From: Sorex araneus
Lineage: Eukaryota > Chordata > Mammalia > Eulipotyphla > Soricidae
Direction: 5' to 3'
Assembly (NCBI RefSeq): GCF_027595985.1
Contig: NC_073313.1
Span: forward strand, 219,792,066-219,856,065
Length of the DNA: 64,000 bases
How positions within the stretch are numbered: the stretch's first letter is position 1; each line of letters starts with the position of its first letter. Of this stretch, positions 1 through 9,998 are shown one piece after another. The notes beneath the pieces were generated by a model that made no database searches, had not been told where the DNA came from, and worked only from the letters and a program-made list of their open reading frames with translations. The translations under genes were made by a program, and so were the position numbers.

Positions 1-290
1 CTTGAGCTAAAACCATACTGCAGTCAATTATCACAAATTGACTTTTATTCATTCCATTTGTCATTCATTTAAGTGTTGGAGCAAGCAATATGAAATAAAT
101 TTGTTATGTGCCTGCCAAGGAGGCAGCTGAGGGGTGGGAAGGAACATGAGGATATTGGTGGAGGGAAGGTCACCCAGTGGTGGAATTGGTGTTGGAACAC
201 TGTGTGCCCAAAACAACTCTATTAATGACAAAAATATATATTTATAAATAACAAGTTTAAAAAATTACTTTTTAGTTTGATGCTTTAATG
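1..290 (+). mobile_element. old L1/HAL1-type LINE 3' tail
   Basis: This stretch matches the tail at 52,436-52,790 along most of its length: a block with caaattgacttttattcatt, then a G-rich block with repeated ggaa/ttggtg, then a block reading ttggaacactgtgtg before an A-rich end. The copies are diverged, so the family is old. The left part runs off the window. The family name (L1 or the half-L1 group HAL1) is inferred from the ORF1 fragment next to the 52-kb copy. Confidence 0.5.
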
Positions 291-299
291 TTAATGTCA

Positions 300-517
300 A
301 GGTTTCTTAACTCCCTGTGGTGTATTCATATGCCAAAACCAGTAACAATGATGGGTCTCATTCCCTCCCCACACCCTGAAAGATCCTCCAATGCAGCATT
401 GTTGGGAAGGATGAGTAAAGAGTGGCTTCTAGAATCTGAGGGCTAGGACAAATGGAGACGTTACTGAGACCGCTCGAGAAATTTTACAATCAATGGGATG
501 ATGATGATGATGATGAC
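300..517 (+). mobile_element. 5'-truncated RTE-derived non-autonomous element
   Basis: The sequence matches the 3' half of the elements at 2,457-2,996 and 3,703-4,243 (phrases gtgtattcatatgcc, ccctgaaagatcc, and gacgttactgagaccgctcg). It ends in an ATG/GAT trinucleotide run at 497-516. A short tandem-repeat tail rather than poly-A is typical of RTE-clade elements. Confidence 0.65.
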
Positions 518-1214
518 ATATATGTGTGTATATAAAATTTTTAAATTATTAGTTATAAGCAAAATATCCTTATTGTATTCTATTTTATGTCTTTTATTTA
601 TTTGCCAAAATAGGAAAGTTTTAAACACTGAGAATGAGAAAACAAAAAACTGAATGTATGTTGAGCACAGAGAAATGCAATCAAATTTTTCATCATTACT
701 TGATACTCTCATCTAATGTTTGAGGAAATTAAAGACTACAAGCACTGGCTGATGAAAGGGAATTATGATGATTACCAGGAGGTAATTGTGTAAACCATGA
801 GATGCTTATTAATTATCTGATGATGATTTAATAGTAATACATATTAGTTTACTTGTGTTTGAAAAAAGGCAATGAAAATGAAGTCCGGTGCAACAAGTAA
901 AATAAATGTCATGATATCCTTAAATGACTATCTACCATCTATTTAAATAATATGTGTATAAAAATATGAATATTTACAGAAAAAATCAGAGATAATACTC
1001 ACAATTATTCAGGGTCAGGATGACATGGGTGTCAGACAATTAAGAAAGCAGAAATCACTCAGAATCAAAGAAGACCAAAATAAATGATAAATCAGAACTA
1101 GGGGGTTAAGATACACAAAGGTCAGGGGTACAGGGTCTTGGGCACTTTCCTGGTAGTGGGAGATGAATACCTTTGCCTACCAAAAGCTTAAAGCTTAACA
1201 TTATTGTAACCATT
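518..1214. other. unassigned AT-rich sequence
   Basis: No coding potential, RNA gene or recognisable repeat seen. Open frames here are short and low in complexity. Confidence 0.5.
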
Positions 1215-1276
1215 CACTTTTTGAAAGAAGAAAGGAAGGAAGAGAGAGAGAGAGAGAGAAAGAAAGAGAGAGGGAG
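1215..1276 (+). repeat. purine microsatellite (GA/GAAA/GGGA)n
   Basis: An imperfect run of gaaa, ga and ggga units lies directly before a SINE head. It may have grown from an older A-rich tail. Confidence 0.8.
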
Positions 1277-1449
1277 GGAGCTGGAGCGATAGCACAGCAG
1301 GTAGGGTGTTTGCCTTGCACTCAGTCAACCCGGATTTGATTCCCAGCATCCCATATGTTCCCCCGAGCACTGCCAGGAGTAATTTCTGAGTGCAAGAGCC
1401 AGGAGTAATCCCTATGCATCACCAGGTGTGACCCCAAAAGAAAAAAAAT
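1277..1449 (+). mobile_element. tRNA-derived Sorex-type SINE
   Basis: Full-length copy. The tRNA-like head starts at gctggagcgatagcacagc, with an A box around tagcacagcagg and a B box around gatttgattcc. The body (gagcactgccaggagtaat) and end (accaggtgtgacccc) lead into an A-rich tail. Such SINEs carry an internal pol III promoter and have no coding function; the A-rich tail suggests mobilisation by L1. Confidence 0.9.
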
Positions 1450-2302
1450 AGAAACGAAGGGAGGAAGGGATGGAGGGAGCAATCATATCTTTACTATATA
1501 CGTTGTTCTCATTTGTTAGTCATGCTTAAACTTTAATGTGCATGTGAATTAACTAGGGATCTTATTAAATGCAAATTGTGATTCAAAAAGTGTTGACTCT
1601 AATCTTGCTTCAAAGCATGGTCCTCATCTGGGAGTTTGTTAGAAATGCAAAATCACAGAACCCTTCCCAAACTCACTGAAGAATAAATTGGATCATGACA
1701 AATTCTCTGCTCAATTTATATCTCATGTTAAACTTAATAAGTACGATTCCATTTTACATAAGATTTGTAACCTCAACAAAATCTAGACCAAAAAAGTGGG
1801 TGAAATGTTTCTAAAAAACCCTCAAGAATATAATAATCAAATGCCACATGTTACCATTGGTATGATGAGTATAATATTGGAGAATTGTTTTTATTTCAGA
1901 ATGCTGAAAATTATTTAAACTACGCAATGGGAATCTAAAGATCTAAATTTTTGTGCATTAATCTCTCTTCTGTTTTTCAAAATATTTGTAGTAGTTAAAT
2001 ATTGTTTCCCCAAAGAAAAAAGTAGATATATAAAAACTGTGCTAAATTTGTTCTCATGCCAGTCAGAGGAGTGTCAATATTCCCATTATATACATTTTCC
2101 AAAGTTACAAAACTTTAATTATTCAAATTAATTTTAATAGCACATCACTTTTTCAATTTCTCAGTAAGGGTCTTCAATTTCTCATAATAAGACATAAGAG
2201 AAATGAAATGAAAAAATAGTAAGTTGTGAAAAAGTTCTTCCATTTAAATGTAGATACATACACCTATCAGAAATGTTATAGTAACTCTTTCTTTATGCCT
2301 TG
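1450..2302. other. unassigned AT-rich sequence
   Basis: About 850 bp with no identifiable gene or repeat. Confidence 0.5.
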
Positions 2303-2420
2303 TTTTGAGGGGCACACATGTGCTCAGTGCTTACTCCTGGCTCTATGCTCAGGGATCACTCCTCTTGGAAGTGCTTGGGGGATCATTATTAACCCCTGTC
2401 CTATAGCTCTGGCCCAGAAA
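2303..2420 (-). mobile_element. SINE fragment, antisense
   Basis: The complementary strand reads as the SINE body: cttactcctggctctatgct and agggatcactcct are the reverse of the gagtgcagagccaggagtaa region. The tRNA head is only partly present and diverged. Confidence 0.65.
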
Positions 2421-2456
2421 GCAATGGTATTTAAACTTTGGAGCTGGCTTAAACAT

Positions 2457-2996
2457 CACGAATCATGAATCACGAAATCCGTTGATCATCAAATTCTCGA
2501 GTGGGCTCAGTAACCTCACCATTCGTCTTATCCCTGAGATTTTAGAAGCCTCTCTCCACTTGGCTTTCCCAATGATGCCGCATTAGAGGCTCTTTCAGGG
2601 TCAGGGGAATGAGATCTAGCTTGTTACTGGCTTTAGCATATGAATACACCATGGGAAGCTTGCGAGATTGTCCTATGTGGGCAGGAAACTCTCAATAGCT
2701 TGCTAGTTTCTCCCAGAGGCAGAAGTAGGTTAAAAATATTGAGCTGAGAGCTTGCTTTTAAGTCTCTGGATGTTGGCCATTGATGGGATTACACACACCT
2801 GGGTTCTTCTGCTGGTACCTTCATGCGTGAGGCTTGTCCAAATGCGTGAAGAGGGGCCTTGAGCATGGCTGTGGCTAGGTTCCGGTGGTTTTCGGCTGCC
2901 AGGAGCTCTGCTCGGGACAGGGAGGGAAGCTGGATCCCATCCCCTCCGAGGCCATCCTTTTCCCCAGGGCTTCTGTCGGGTGATGGGCTCAGAGGC
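2457..2996 (-). mobile_element. RTE-derived non-autonomous element with 9-bp target duplication
   Basis: A ~540-bp element in antisense. It is flanked by a perfect 9-bp direct repeat, cttaaacat, at 2,448-2,456 and 2,997-3,005, taken as the target-site duplication. Read on the minus strand it has a GC-rich 5' region (ending ...acttaaaagcaagctc), then the block gtgtattcatatgctaaagc, then a 3' end resembling the RTE terminus (gaggttactgagcccactcg). It has no coding capacity of its own. It is near-identical in plan to 3,703-4,243, in opposite orientation. Confidence 0.75.
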
Positions 2997-3429
2997 CTTA
3001 AACATATATAAATAAAAACATAACATGTTACTATTTTAGGGTATTGAACATAAACTTTCTTACTATAGATCACAGTTAACTTTACTCTTAATAATTTTAG
3101 TATTATTCCTGATTCTTTTTCCTCTCTCAAAATATCTGTGTTCCAGGATGGTACCAATCTTATGTGGTATTTAGAATAAATGGACGAGGGTACACAGTGT
3201 TTTAAAGGTGGGCTGCTCTGGTCAACCCCTGCCCCGGAGTATAGGTAGGAGTAGGAAAAAATGAGTTGAGAGGAGGGAGAGAAGAGACAGATGAGAAGTA
3301 ATGGGGACCAGGTCAGAGGAGTCAGGTACAAAGGTGGTGCTACGGAATGGTAGAGATAAATATCCAAATCACAAAGAAAGAACACCAAAATTAAGAAAAC
3401 CAAACTTTAGCAACCAAACTTAGAAAGAT

Positions 3430-3595
3430 GCCTGTCAAGAGCACAATGTGGAGAGCTAAGGGTCTGGGGAGAGGGAGGATTGGGAAGGAACCTGGGAACA
3501 TTGCTGAAGGGAAGTTGACACTGTTGGTAGGATCAGTGCTGCAAAACTATAAATAACTTTGTAAATCATAGTGCCATAATTTATTTTTTAATGTG
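3430..3595 (+). mobile_element. old L1/HAL1-type LINE 3' tail
   Basis: Contains the same succession as 1-290 and 52,436-52,790: gggaaggaacctgggaacat, ttgacactgttgg, then aactttgtaaatcatag before an A/T-rich end. The upstream part (3,010-3,430) may belong to the same old LINE, but I cannot support it. Confidence 0.45.
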
Positions 3596-3702
3596 GAGGG
3601 AAAAAAAGATGTCTGTGTTCTACCTCTATAAAATACACACCATTTTTTTCTTCAACTTCCCTTTTTTAATTTATTTTACATATCTATATCTATATCTACA
3701 TT

Positions 3703-4243
3703 CAGAGAGTCTCTTGCCCGCACGCCTGGCTGTCTTCCCCGGGGCCCCTCAGAGGGGATGGGCTCCAGTTTCCCTCCCCACCCCAAGCAGAGCTCCCGGC
3801 AGCCCAAGACCACCAGAACCTAGCCACAGCCATGCTCAAGGCCCCTCCCCACACATTCGGACAGGCCTCATGCATGAAGGTACCAGCAGAGGAACCCAGG
3901 TGTGTGTAATCTCATCAATGGCCAACATCCAGAGAGAGACTTAAAAGTAAGCTCCCAGAAGCTTATCTTGTAGCCTACTTCTCCCTCTGGGAGAAACTGG
4001 CAAGCTTCTGAGAGTTTCCTGCCCACATGGGACAGCCTTGCAAGCTTCCCATGGTGTATTCATATGCTAAATCAGTAACAAGCTGAATCTCATTCCCCTG
4101 ACCCTGAAAGAGCCCTGAGTGTGACATTGTTGGGAGGGCCCAGTTGAGATAGACTTCTAAGATCTCAGGGAAAGAACGAAATGAGAGGTTACTGAGCCCG
4201 CCCGAGAAATTGATGATTAACGGGATTTTGTGATCGCGATCTA
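3703..4243 (+). mobile_element. RTE-derived non-autonomous element
   Basis: Same ~540-bp plan as 2,457-2,996 but on the plus strand. A GC-rich segment contains cctcagaggggatgggctcc and ctcaaggcccctcc. Then come ccaacatccagagagagact, the gtgtattcatatgctaaatc block, the ctgaccctgaaagagccctg block, and a terminal part (gaggttactgagcccgcccg). The first three parts align with the 5' region of the RTE copy near 10.0-10.56 kb and the last with the RTE 3' end near 51.35 kb. The whole coding region is skipped. Confidence 0.75.
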
Positions 4244-4382
4244 TACCTCATATTAGAGATGGTCTGTGTCCTGGTTAAAGATGCCTAGGAATTCTATCAT
4301 TGATTTGCTTATAATTAAATATATAATAAACTTTTAAAGATAGATTTATTTTAAATGCTGTTTAGAAAATACATTTCCAAGC

Positions 4383-5080
4383 ATAACATGATGCCCACCA
4401 TAACCATGCCACCCGACCCCCGCCAGGCTGTTTCACCCGGGCACCCCAGAGGGGTGCAGGTGAGAGCCCTCCCTGCCCCAAGGGACCCAGCCCTGGCAGC
4501 CAAAAATCTCCAGAACCCAACCACCACCATGCTTAAGGCCACTCCCCACACATTCAGGCCAAGCCTCACAAAGGAGTGAAGTCCAACAAAACCCAGGTAT
4601 GCAGAACTCTGTGACTGGAAACTCTAGGTTCAACAGGACCAGGAGCAGAGACCCTCTGCCCATATTCCCCTGTCTCCAGCAACCTAGCAGCCACATCCAT
4701 AAGCCACTTCTGGCTGTCGCCAGATATCTCATCATCGGCCACCTTCCAGATCACATGTCCTTCTCTCCTGGAAGGGGAGCATTTCTTCACACTCGCCATA
4801 GCCAGGACATTAGACCCCGTGCCAGGCTGTTTCACTTGGGGTGCCCCAGAGGGGGGCGGGTGAGAGCCCTCCCCACCCCAAGGAACCCATCCCCGACAGC
4901 CAAAAACCTCCGGAACCCAACTGCCAATGCTCAAGGCTGCTCCCCAGATGCTCAGGCCAAGTGAACCTATTCCTGGACCACATGGCCATATTTGCAGCCG
5001 CTCAATGCATCATAAGACACGTTATGATGCATAACCCTACCCGTTCTCCAAGAGTACCATACCACATTTGATGGGGTTCA
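4383..5080 (+). repeat. RTE 5'-region relative with an internal tandem duplication
   Basis: Two tandem copies of a ~400-bp unit start at 4,423 and 4,822 (both ccaggctgtttcac, then gtgagagccctccc). The unit matches the GC-rich part of 3,703-4,243, and the stretch 4,533-4,690 aligns with 10,005-10,150 upstream of the RTE coding region. The end (catcataagacacgttatga) resembles 10,264-10,320. I read this as a rearranged or multimeric copy of the RTE 5' region. Confidence 0.6.
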
Positions 5081-5319
5081 AATAGTAGGCAACAAATCAT
5101 ACAGGGAAATATATATGCATATATATTTATAAATATATGAACGTTCACAAGGCTCAACCTTTAACAACATGTTAGTGATATCTTATAGAAGGTCTTAATG
5201 GCCCCTGCCAGAATAGAACAATCTTTACACTCTTTCCTCTATGGATACTTTTTTGTAGCATTTTCAGCGGTTTTTCATAACAAACAATGCAAAATATATT
5301 ATTTCGGTTCTGCTTTGGG

Positions 5320-5465
5320 ACAGGTATTGGTGTTTGGAATGAAAATTTCCCAAATATGGTGGTGAGAAGGTGTAATGGTGGTGGTCTTGGTGTTTGAATA
5401 TTAAATGTAATCGAACATTGTGAATTACCTTATAAAAATTGTTTTAATTTTAAAGAAAATACGTT
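5320..5465 (+). mobile_element. possible L1 3' UTR fragment
   Basis: Phrases such as ttggtgtttgaatattaaat followed by gtaatc resemble the L1 3' UTR version at 24,760-24,800 (antisense) and 61,675-61,700. Short and diverged. Confidence 0.35.
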
Positions 5466-5887
5466 TTATTAAGCAAATAAAATGTCTACAATAATAAATA
5501 GTTAATAAATCAAATTATGTACATCTATATCCAGTAGAGTGGAGAATCTGATCAGAATTTTTTATATAAAATCTGACACTACATTATTTTCTATGATTTA
5601 GATCCCAACCCAGTATAATATTTGCATTAGTATATGCATAAAACATGTGTAAATACATTCAGTGTCTTATATCAAAAAGTGCACAAAAAGATGAAACTAC
5701 TTTAAATTATAAAAATATCCAGAAGCATATATTATAATGCAAGAAATCCTTAGAGAATTTATATAATAGGATTATAAAAATGTGATCCTTAGAGCACCAC
5801 TAGGTGTCACTCTTGAGCAGAGTCAGAGGTAGCCCTGAGCAAAACTGGGTGGAGCTTACCCAGTTTCCCCAATGATAATTTAAAAAT

Positions 5888-6062
5888 TAAGGAGAGATAG
5901 CACAGCGGGTAGGGCGCTTGTCTTGCACGCGGCCGACCCGGGTTCAAATCCCAGCATCCCATATGGTCCCCTGAGCACGGCCAGGGGTAATTCCTGAGTG
6001 CAGAGCCAGGAGTAACCCCTGTGCATCGCCAGGTGTGACCCAAAAAGCAAAAAAAAAAAAAA
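5888..6062 (+). mobile_element. tRNA-derived Sorex-type SINE
   Basis: A well-preserved copy with A box (tagcacagcggg), B box (gggttcaaatccc), the catcccatatggtcccctga core and a poly-A tail of about 13 bases. Only the first few bases of the head are changed. The stretch 5,773-5,880 just upstream looks like the tail of an older SINE (gtagccctgagcaaaactgg). Confidence 0.9.
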
Positions 6063-6129
6063 TTAATTGAATTTAATTTGAATTGTGATTTTCTTACAAT
6101 TTACGTGACTTCAAGTTCAAATAACATTT

Positions 6130-6420
6130 TAGAAATAAGCAGATTTAGTTAATTCAAATACATGTCTTCCATATTCATTGCAGCATTATTTTACACTCTC
6201 TAAAATATGGAAACCAAAGTGTCCTTCAGTGAATAAATAGTCAAACAAGATGTGATTCATAGACATACATAATATCTATATATTTCTATGTAGAATGTAA
6301 TATCATACATACATAATGGCATGTATGTCTGTAACATACACGATGGAATATTATTCAGCTATAAAAAGAAAAAATCCCTATCATTTACAAATGGGTGACT
6401 AAAGAGCAAGAAGATCATAG
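6130..6420 (+). mobile_element. ancient L1 3' end fragment
   Basis: Shows the end-of-ORF2 phrases seen in old mammalian L1s in order: attcattgcagcattatttt, gtgtccttcagtgaataaat and gatggaatattattcagcta. Strongly diverged, so it predates the other L1 copies in the window. Confidence 0.6.
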
Positions 6421-6911
6421 GGAGTGGCCCCCAGTGCCCACAAGCACTGCTTGGGGGCCCTCTACAATAAATAGATAATTGTTTTAAATTTGATGGTCTG
6501 TTTGGACCTCAATTTCCATATTTTTGAAACTTTTAATTTTTATTAAGATCATATCTTTTATGATGAAAATTTTGCAATCAGATGGATACTAATTGTATCA
6601 AACTCAGAAGTAAAATAAATTCAACAGTAAAATTCAAAAGTCCTTAATTCTTAGCCCAAGCTATAGCAATAAGCTATCTGACATCACAAAATATTATGAT
6701 ATATGTTGCAATTTAAAGCCTTAATTGTCAATATTTCCTTCTTCCTATTTGTAGTCTTGCCAAAATACCCAACAACAATGTTGATTAACTCCTGGAAATC
6801 CCTGAATATTGATTTACTAATAAACATATGATTTCTGGATAAAAAAACAAAACAACAAAAAACAGGTTTTTCCACACCTGGTCTAAATCTATACATTTTG
6901 ATTTAGACCAC
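6421..6911. other. unassigned AT-rich sequence
   Basis: No supported gene or repeat. Confidence 0.4.
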
Positions 6912-7244
6912 TCACGCAGCCACAGCTATTTTCTTCTTTCTCAGCCCTCTGGACTTATATCTTGACCTCCATCACATAATTCTGGGAAGAATATTCTAGC
7001 CCTCTTAAATACATTAGGCCAATCGTCTACTAGCTTATCCCAATTGCACCATAATCCCCGTAGACACAAGAACCTGTACAAGTCCCATGTAAAGTAATAC
7101 ATCCCCCAAAGCTTTACTAGAGGCCTCATATAAGCCACAAAGGAGCACATGAGAGGAAGTTGCAACTCCTAAAGAGGAAAAAGGCGACCACCAGAGACCG
7201 AGCTCACCCAGAATCCCTAATCACACCAAGAGGGAAAACTGATA

Positions 7245-8225
7245 GTGAGATTGAAACCCCCACCTCCATACTACCACCACAATAAGAAGAAACAGTGCAA
7301 ATCTCCACCACGAGGAGAAGATAAAGAAAAAGGTCCAGAGGACCCAACAGGGGCTACTCACAAATTCAATCTCTCTGATAAGGAATTCATAATCGAAATG
7401 TTGAAGATGTTCAATGAATTCAAAGAAAGAGTGGAAAAGACATTGAGAAAATTAAAAGAGAACTTGAATGAAACAGTGGAACAGGCAGTCAACAAAACAC
7501 AGGAAGGAATGAGAGTAGAAATAGAAAAGCTACAAATATCACGAACAAAAGATTCAATAGATGAAATAAAAAACTCAGTGGGTGCCCTCAACAATAGATA
7601 GAATGGCTGCAGCTGAAGATAGAATCAGTGAGCTTGAAGATGAACACCAGAAAGCTTACAGACAACAATAAACCATGGGAAAAGACCTCAAAATAGCCCT
7701 AGTGAATCAGAGTCCTAGGGGATGAATCCAAGAGGAACAACATAAGAATCATTGGAGTACCAGGACAGGAAGGCAATCCTAATGAAAAAGCCACAGTTAA
7801 AGATATCATCGCTGAAAAGTTCGCAGAGCTGGAGAATGTAGGCATCCAGATCCAAGGAGTCTGAAGGGTGCCAGCTAAAAGAGACCCTAATAAAAAGACT
7901 CCAAGACATATCATAGTAAGAGTAATGGATGACACGGATAGAGACACAATTTGGCAAGCAGCAAGGTCGAAGAAGGAAATCACATACAAAGGAGCACCTC
8001 TTAGATTTACAGCAGACCAATCAGAGGAAACACTCCAAGGTCAAGACAATGGGGGATATAGTGAAAAAACTCAATGAAATGAATGCCTCACCAAGAATAC
8101 TCTATCCAGCTAAACTCTCACTCAAACTCAAAGAAACCATACACTATTTCATGGGTAAACGACAGTTCACGAACTTCATAGACTCAAAAACAAACTTAAA
8201 AGAAGGACTAAGAGGGCTTCTGTAA
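7245..8225 (+). pseudogene. L1 ORF1 protein pseudogene (copy A)
   Basis: L1 ORF1 encodes a trimeric RNA-binding chaperone that coats the L1 transcript. The first open piece (7,245-7,601) covers the low-complexity N-terminus and a coiled-coil-like stretch rich in K, E and L (about residues 45-118). It ends at a stop inside a tag repeat just after VGALNNR. Further frames hold the RRM core phrase RIIGVP near 7,745 and the C-terminal domain (about 7,870-8,225, ending IDSKTNLKEGLRGLL). Several stops (for example near 7,672 and 7,861) and frame changes break the gene. The 7,245 codon is GTG, so the true start is uncertain. The strand and order match the ORF1 remnant at 45.4-46.3 kb. Confidence 0.85.
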
Positions 8226-8268
8226 GACAATAAAAACCCCTAAAAGCACAACAAACCCCTGCAGAAAG

Positions 8269-9998
8269 ATGGCACAAAACCCTGAGAAATAATCTCTCTC
8301 AATGTCAATGTTCTAAATGCACCAATCAAGAGACACTGAGTGGCAAAATGGATTCGAAAACTGAAACCAACATTTGCTGCCTACAAGAAACACATCTGAA
8401 CAGTGAGAGCAAACACAGACTCAAAGTCAAAGGATGGAAAACAATCCTTCAAGAAAACAACTCCCTCAAAAGAGCCAGGGTGGCCATATTAGTATCCAAC
8501 ATAGATTTCAGGTTGGAAAGGATTAGAAAGGACAGTGAAGGCCATTTCTTACTAATCAAAGGATATGTACAGCAGGAAAAAATCACACTCCTAAATGTAT
8601 ACACACCTAGTGAGGGACCAACTAAATGCTTAAAACATCTTCTAACAGATTTTAAGGAAGACATTGCTAGCAACACAATAGTAGTTTGAGACTTCAAAAC
8701 TGCCTTATCACCTCTAGATAGATCAACAAGAATAAAACTCAGCAAGTAAAGAAGAAAGAGCACACATTGATAACTTGACACAGCTCAAGACCTTAGAAAA
8801 AGACCAACCAAAGGAGCACAAACCATGCAGAAGGAAATAAATAACAAAACTTAGAGCAGAAATTAATGACATGGAAACCCAAGAAATGATCCAAAAGATC
8901 AATGAAACAAAAAGCTGGTTTTTCAAGAAAATAAACTAGATTGAAAAACTACTAGCAATACTCAAAAAGAAAGAGAGAGAGAACTCTACAAAAGCATATC
9001 AGAAATAAAAAGGGGGACATCACAACAAAAACCAAAGAAATTCAGAAGAACATCAGAGACTACTTTGAAAGCCTATATGCCACGAAATAAGAGAACCTAG
9101 AAGAAATTCACAAATTCCTGGATTCCTATGATTTCTCAAAGTTGAACCAAGAAAACCTGAAATACATGAATAGACCTATTAATAAAGGAAACTGAAAGTG
9201 AAATGAAAAGTCTTCCCAAAAACAAAAGCCCAGGTTCTGATGGATTCACTAGCAAATTCTTCCAAACATTTAAAGCAGACGTATTGCCAGTTCTCCTCAA
9301 GCTTTTCCAGTAAATCGAAGACACAGAAACTCTCCCAAACAGTTTCTATGAGGCTCATATCTCCCTCATACCAAAAGCAAACAAAGACACTACTACCAAA
9401 GAAAACTACAGGCCGATATCCCTGATGAACACTGATGCAAAGATCCTCAACAAAATATTAGCAAATAGAATTAAACAACTCACCAAAAAGATCATACACC
9501 ACGACCAAGTGGGCTTCATCCTGGGGATGCAAGGATGGTTTGACATTCAGAAATCAATCAACATAATCCATAATATCAACAAAAAAAGAAGAAAAACATG
9601 TAATCATATCAATAGATGCAGAGAAAGCATTTGACAAAATTCACCATCCGTTTATGATGAAAACTCTCACCAAAATGGGTTTTGAGGGAACTTTCCTCAA
9701 GATAGTCAAAGCCATTTACGACAAACCCATGGCAAGCATTATCCTCAATGGAGAAAAACTAAGAGCATTCCCTCTAAGATCAAGAACAAGACAAGGATGC
9801 CCACTCTCACCACTTCTATTCAATATAGTACTGGAAGTACTTGTAACAGCAATTAGGCAAGAAAAAGATATTAAGGGCACCCAGATAGAAAAGGAAGAAA
9901 TTAAACTTTGACTATTTGCAGATGATATGATACTATATTTAGAGAACCCTAAAGCCTCTACCAAGAAGCTCCTAGAAACTATAGACTTGTATAGTAAA
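8269..9998 (+). pseudogene. L1 ORF2 endonuclease/reverse transcriptase pseudogene (copy A)
   Basis: ORF2 of L1 supplies the nicking endonuclease and reverse transcriptase for target-primed integration. The endonuclease part is visible at about 8,340-8,700 (CCLQETHLNSESKH, ILVSN, LLNVYTP). The reverse-transcriptase part is visible at about 9,225-9,998 (FTSKFFQTF, the [21 protein letters not shown] block, [18 protein letters not shown]). A stop codon near 9,909 directly precedes the catalytic F-A-D-D motif, and a ~420-bp internal deletion removes the end of the endonuclease domain. The C-terminal third, including the cysteine knuckle, is absent. Not functional. Confidence 0.85.

Larger units (their letters stand above)
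6912..9998 (+). mobile_element. L1 copy A: 5' UTR, ORF1 and part of ORF2, 3' truncated
   Basis: The left part (from about 6,912) aligns with the 5' UTRs at 23,930-24,240 and 45,120-45,300 (gaggcctcatataagccaca, aactgatagtgag). ORF1 and ORF2 remnants follow. The element stops abruptly at 9,998 inside the reverse-transcriptase region (tagacttgtatagtaaa), where RTE sequence begins. Compared with the L1 at 45-50.5 kb, ORF2 also lacks about 420 bp near 8,755 between the endonuclease and linker regions. Confidence 0.85.

Noticed and set aside
1277-1360. tRNA-like sequence with A and B boxes (and similar heads at 5,888, 34,629, 39,253 and elsewhere)
   Set aside because: These are SINE heads: they lack a proper acceptor stem and continue into the SINE body, so they are not tRNA genes.
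2789-3403. 204-codon open frame on the minus strand
   Set aside because: It crosses the border between an RTE-derived element and old LINE sequence; long only because the GC-rich element lacks stops in that frame.
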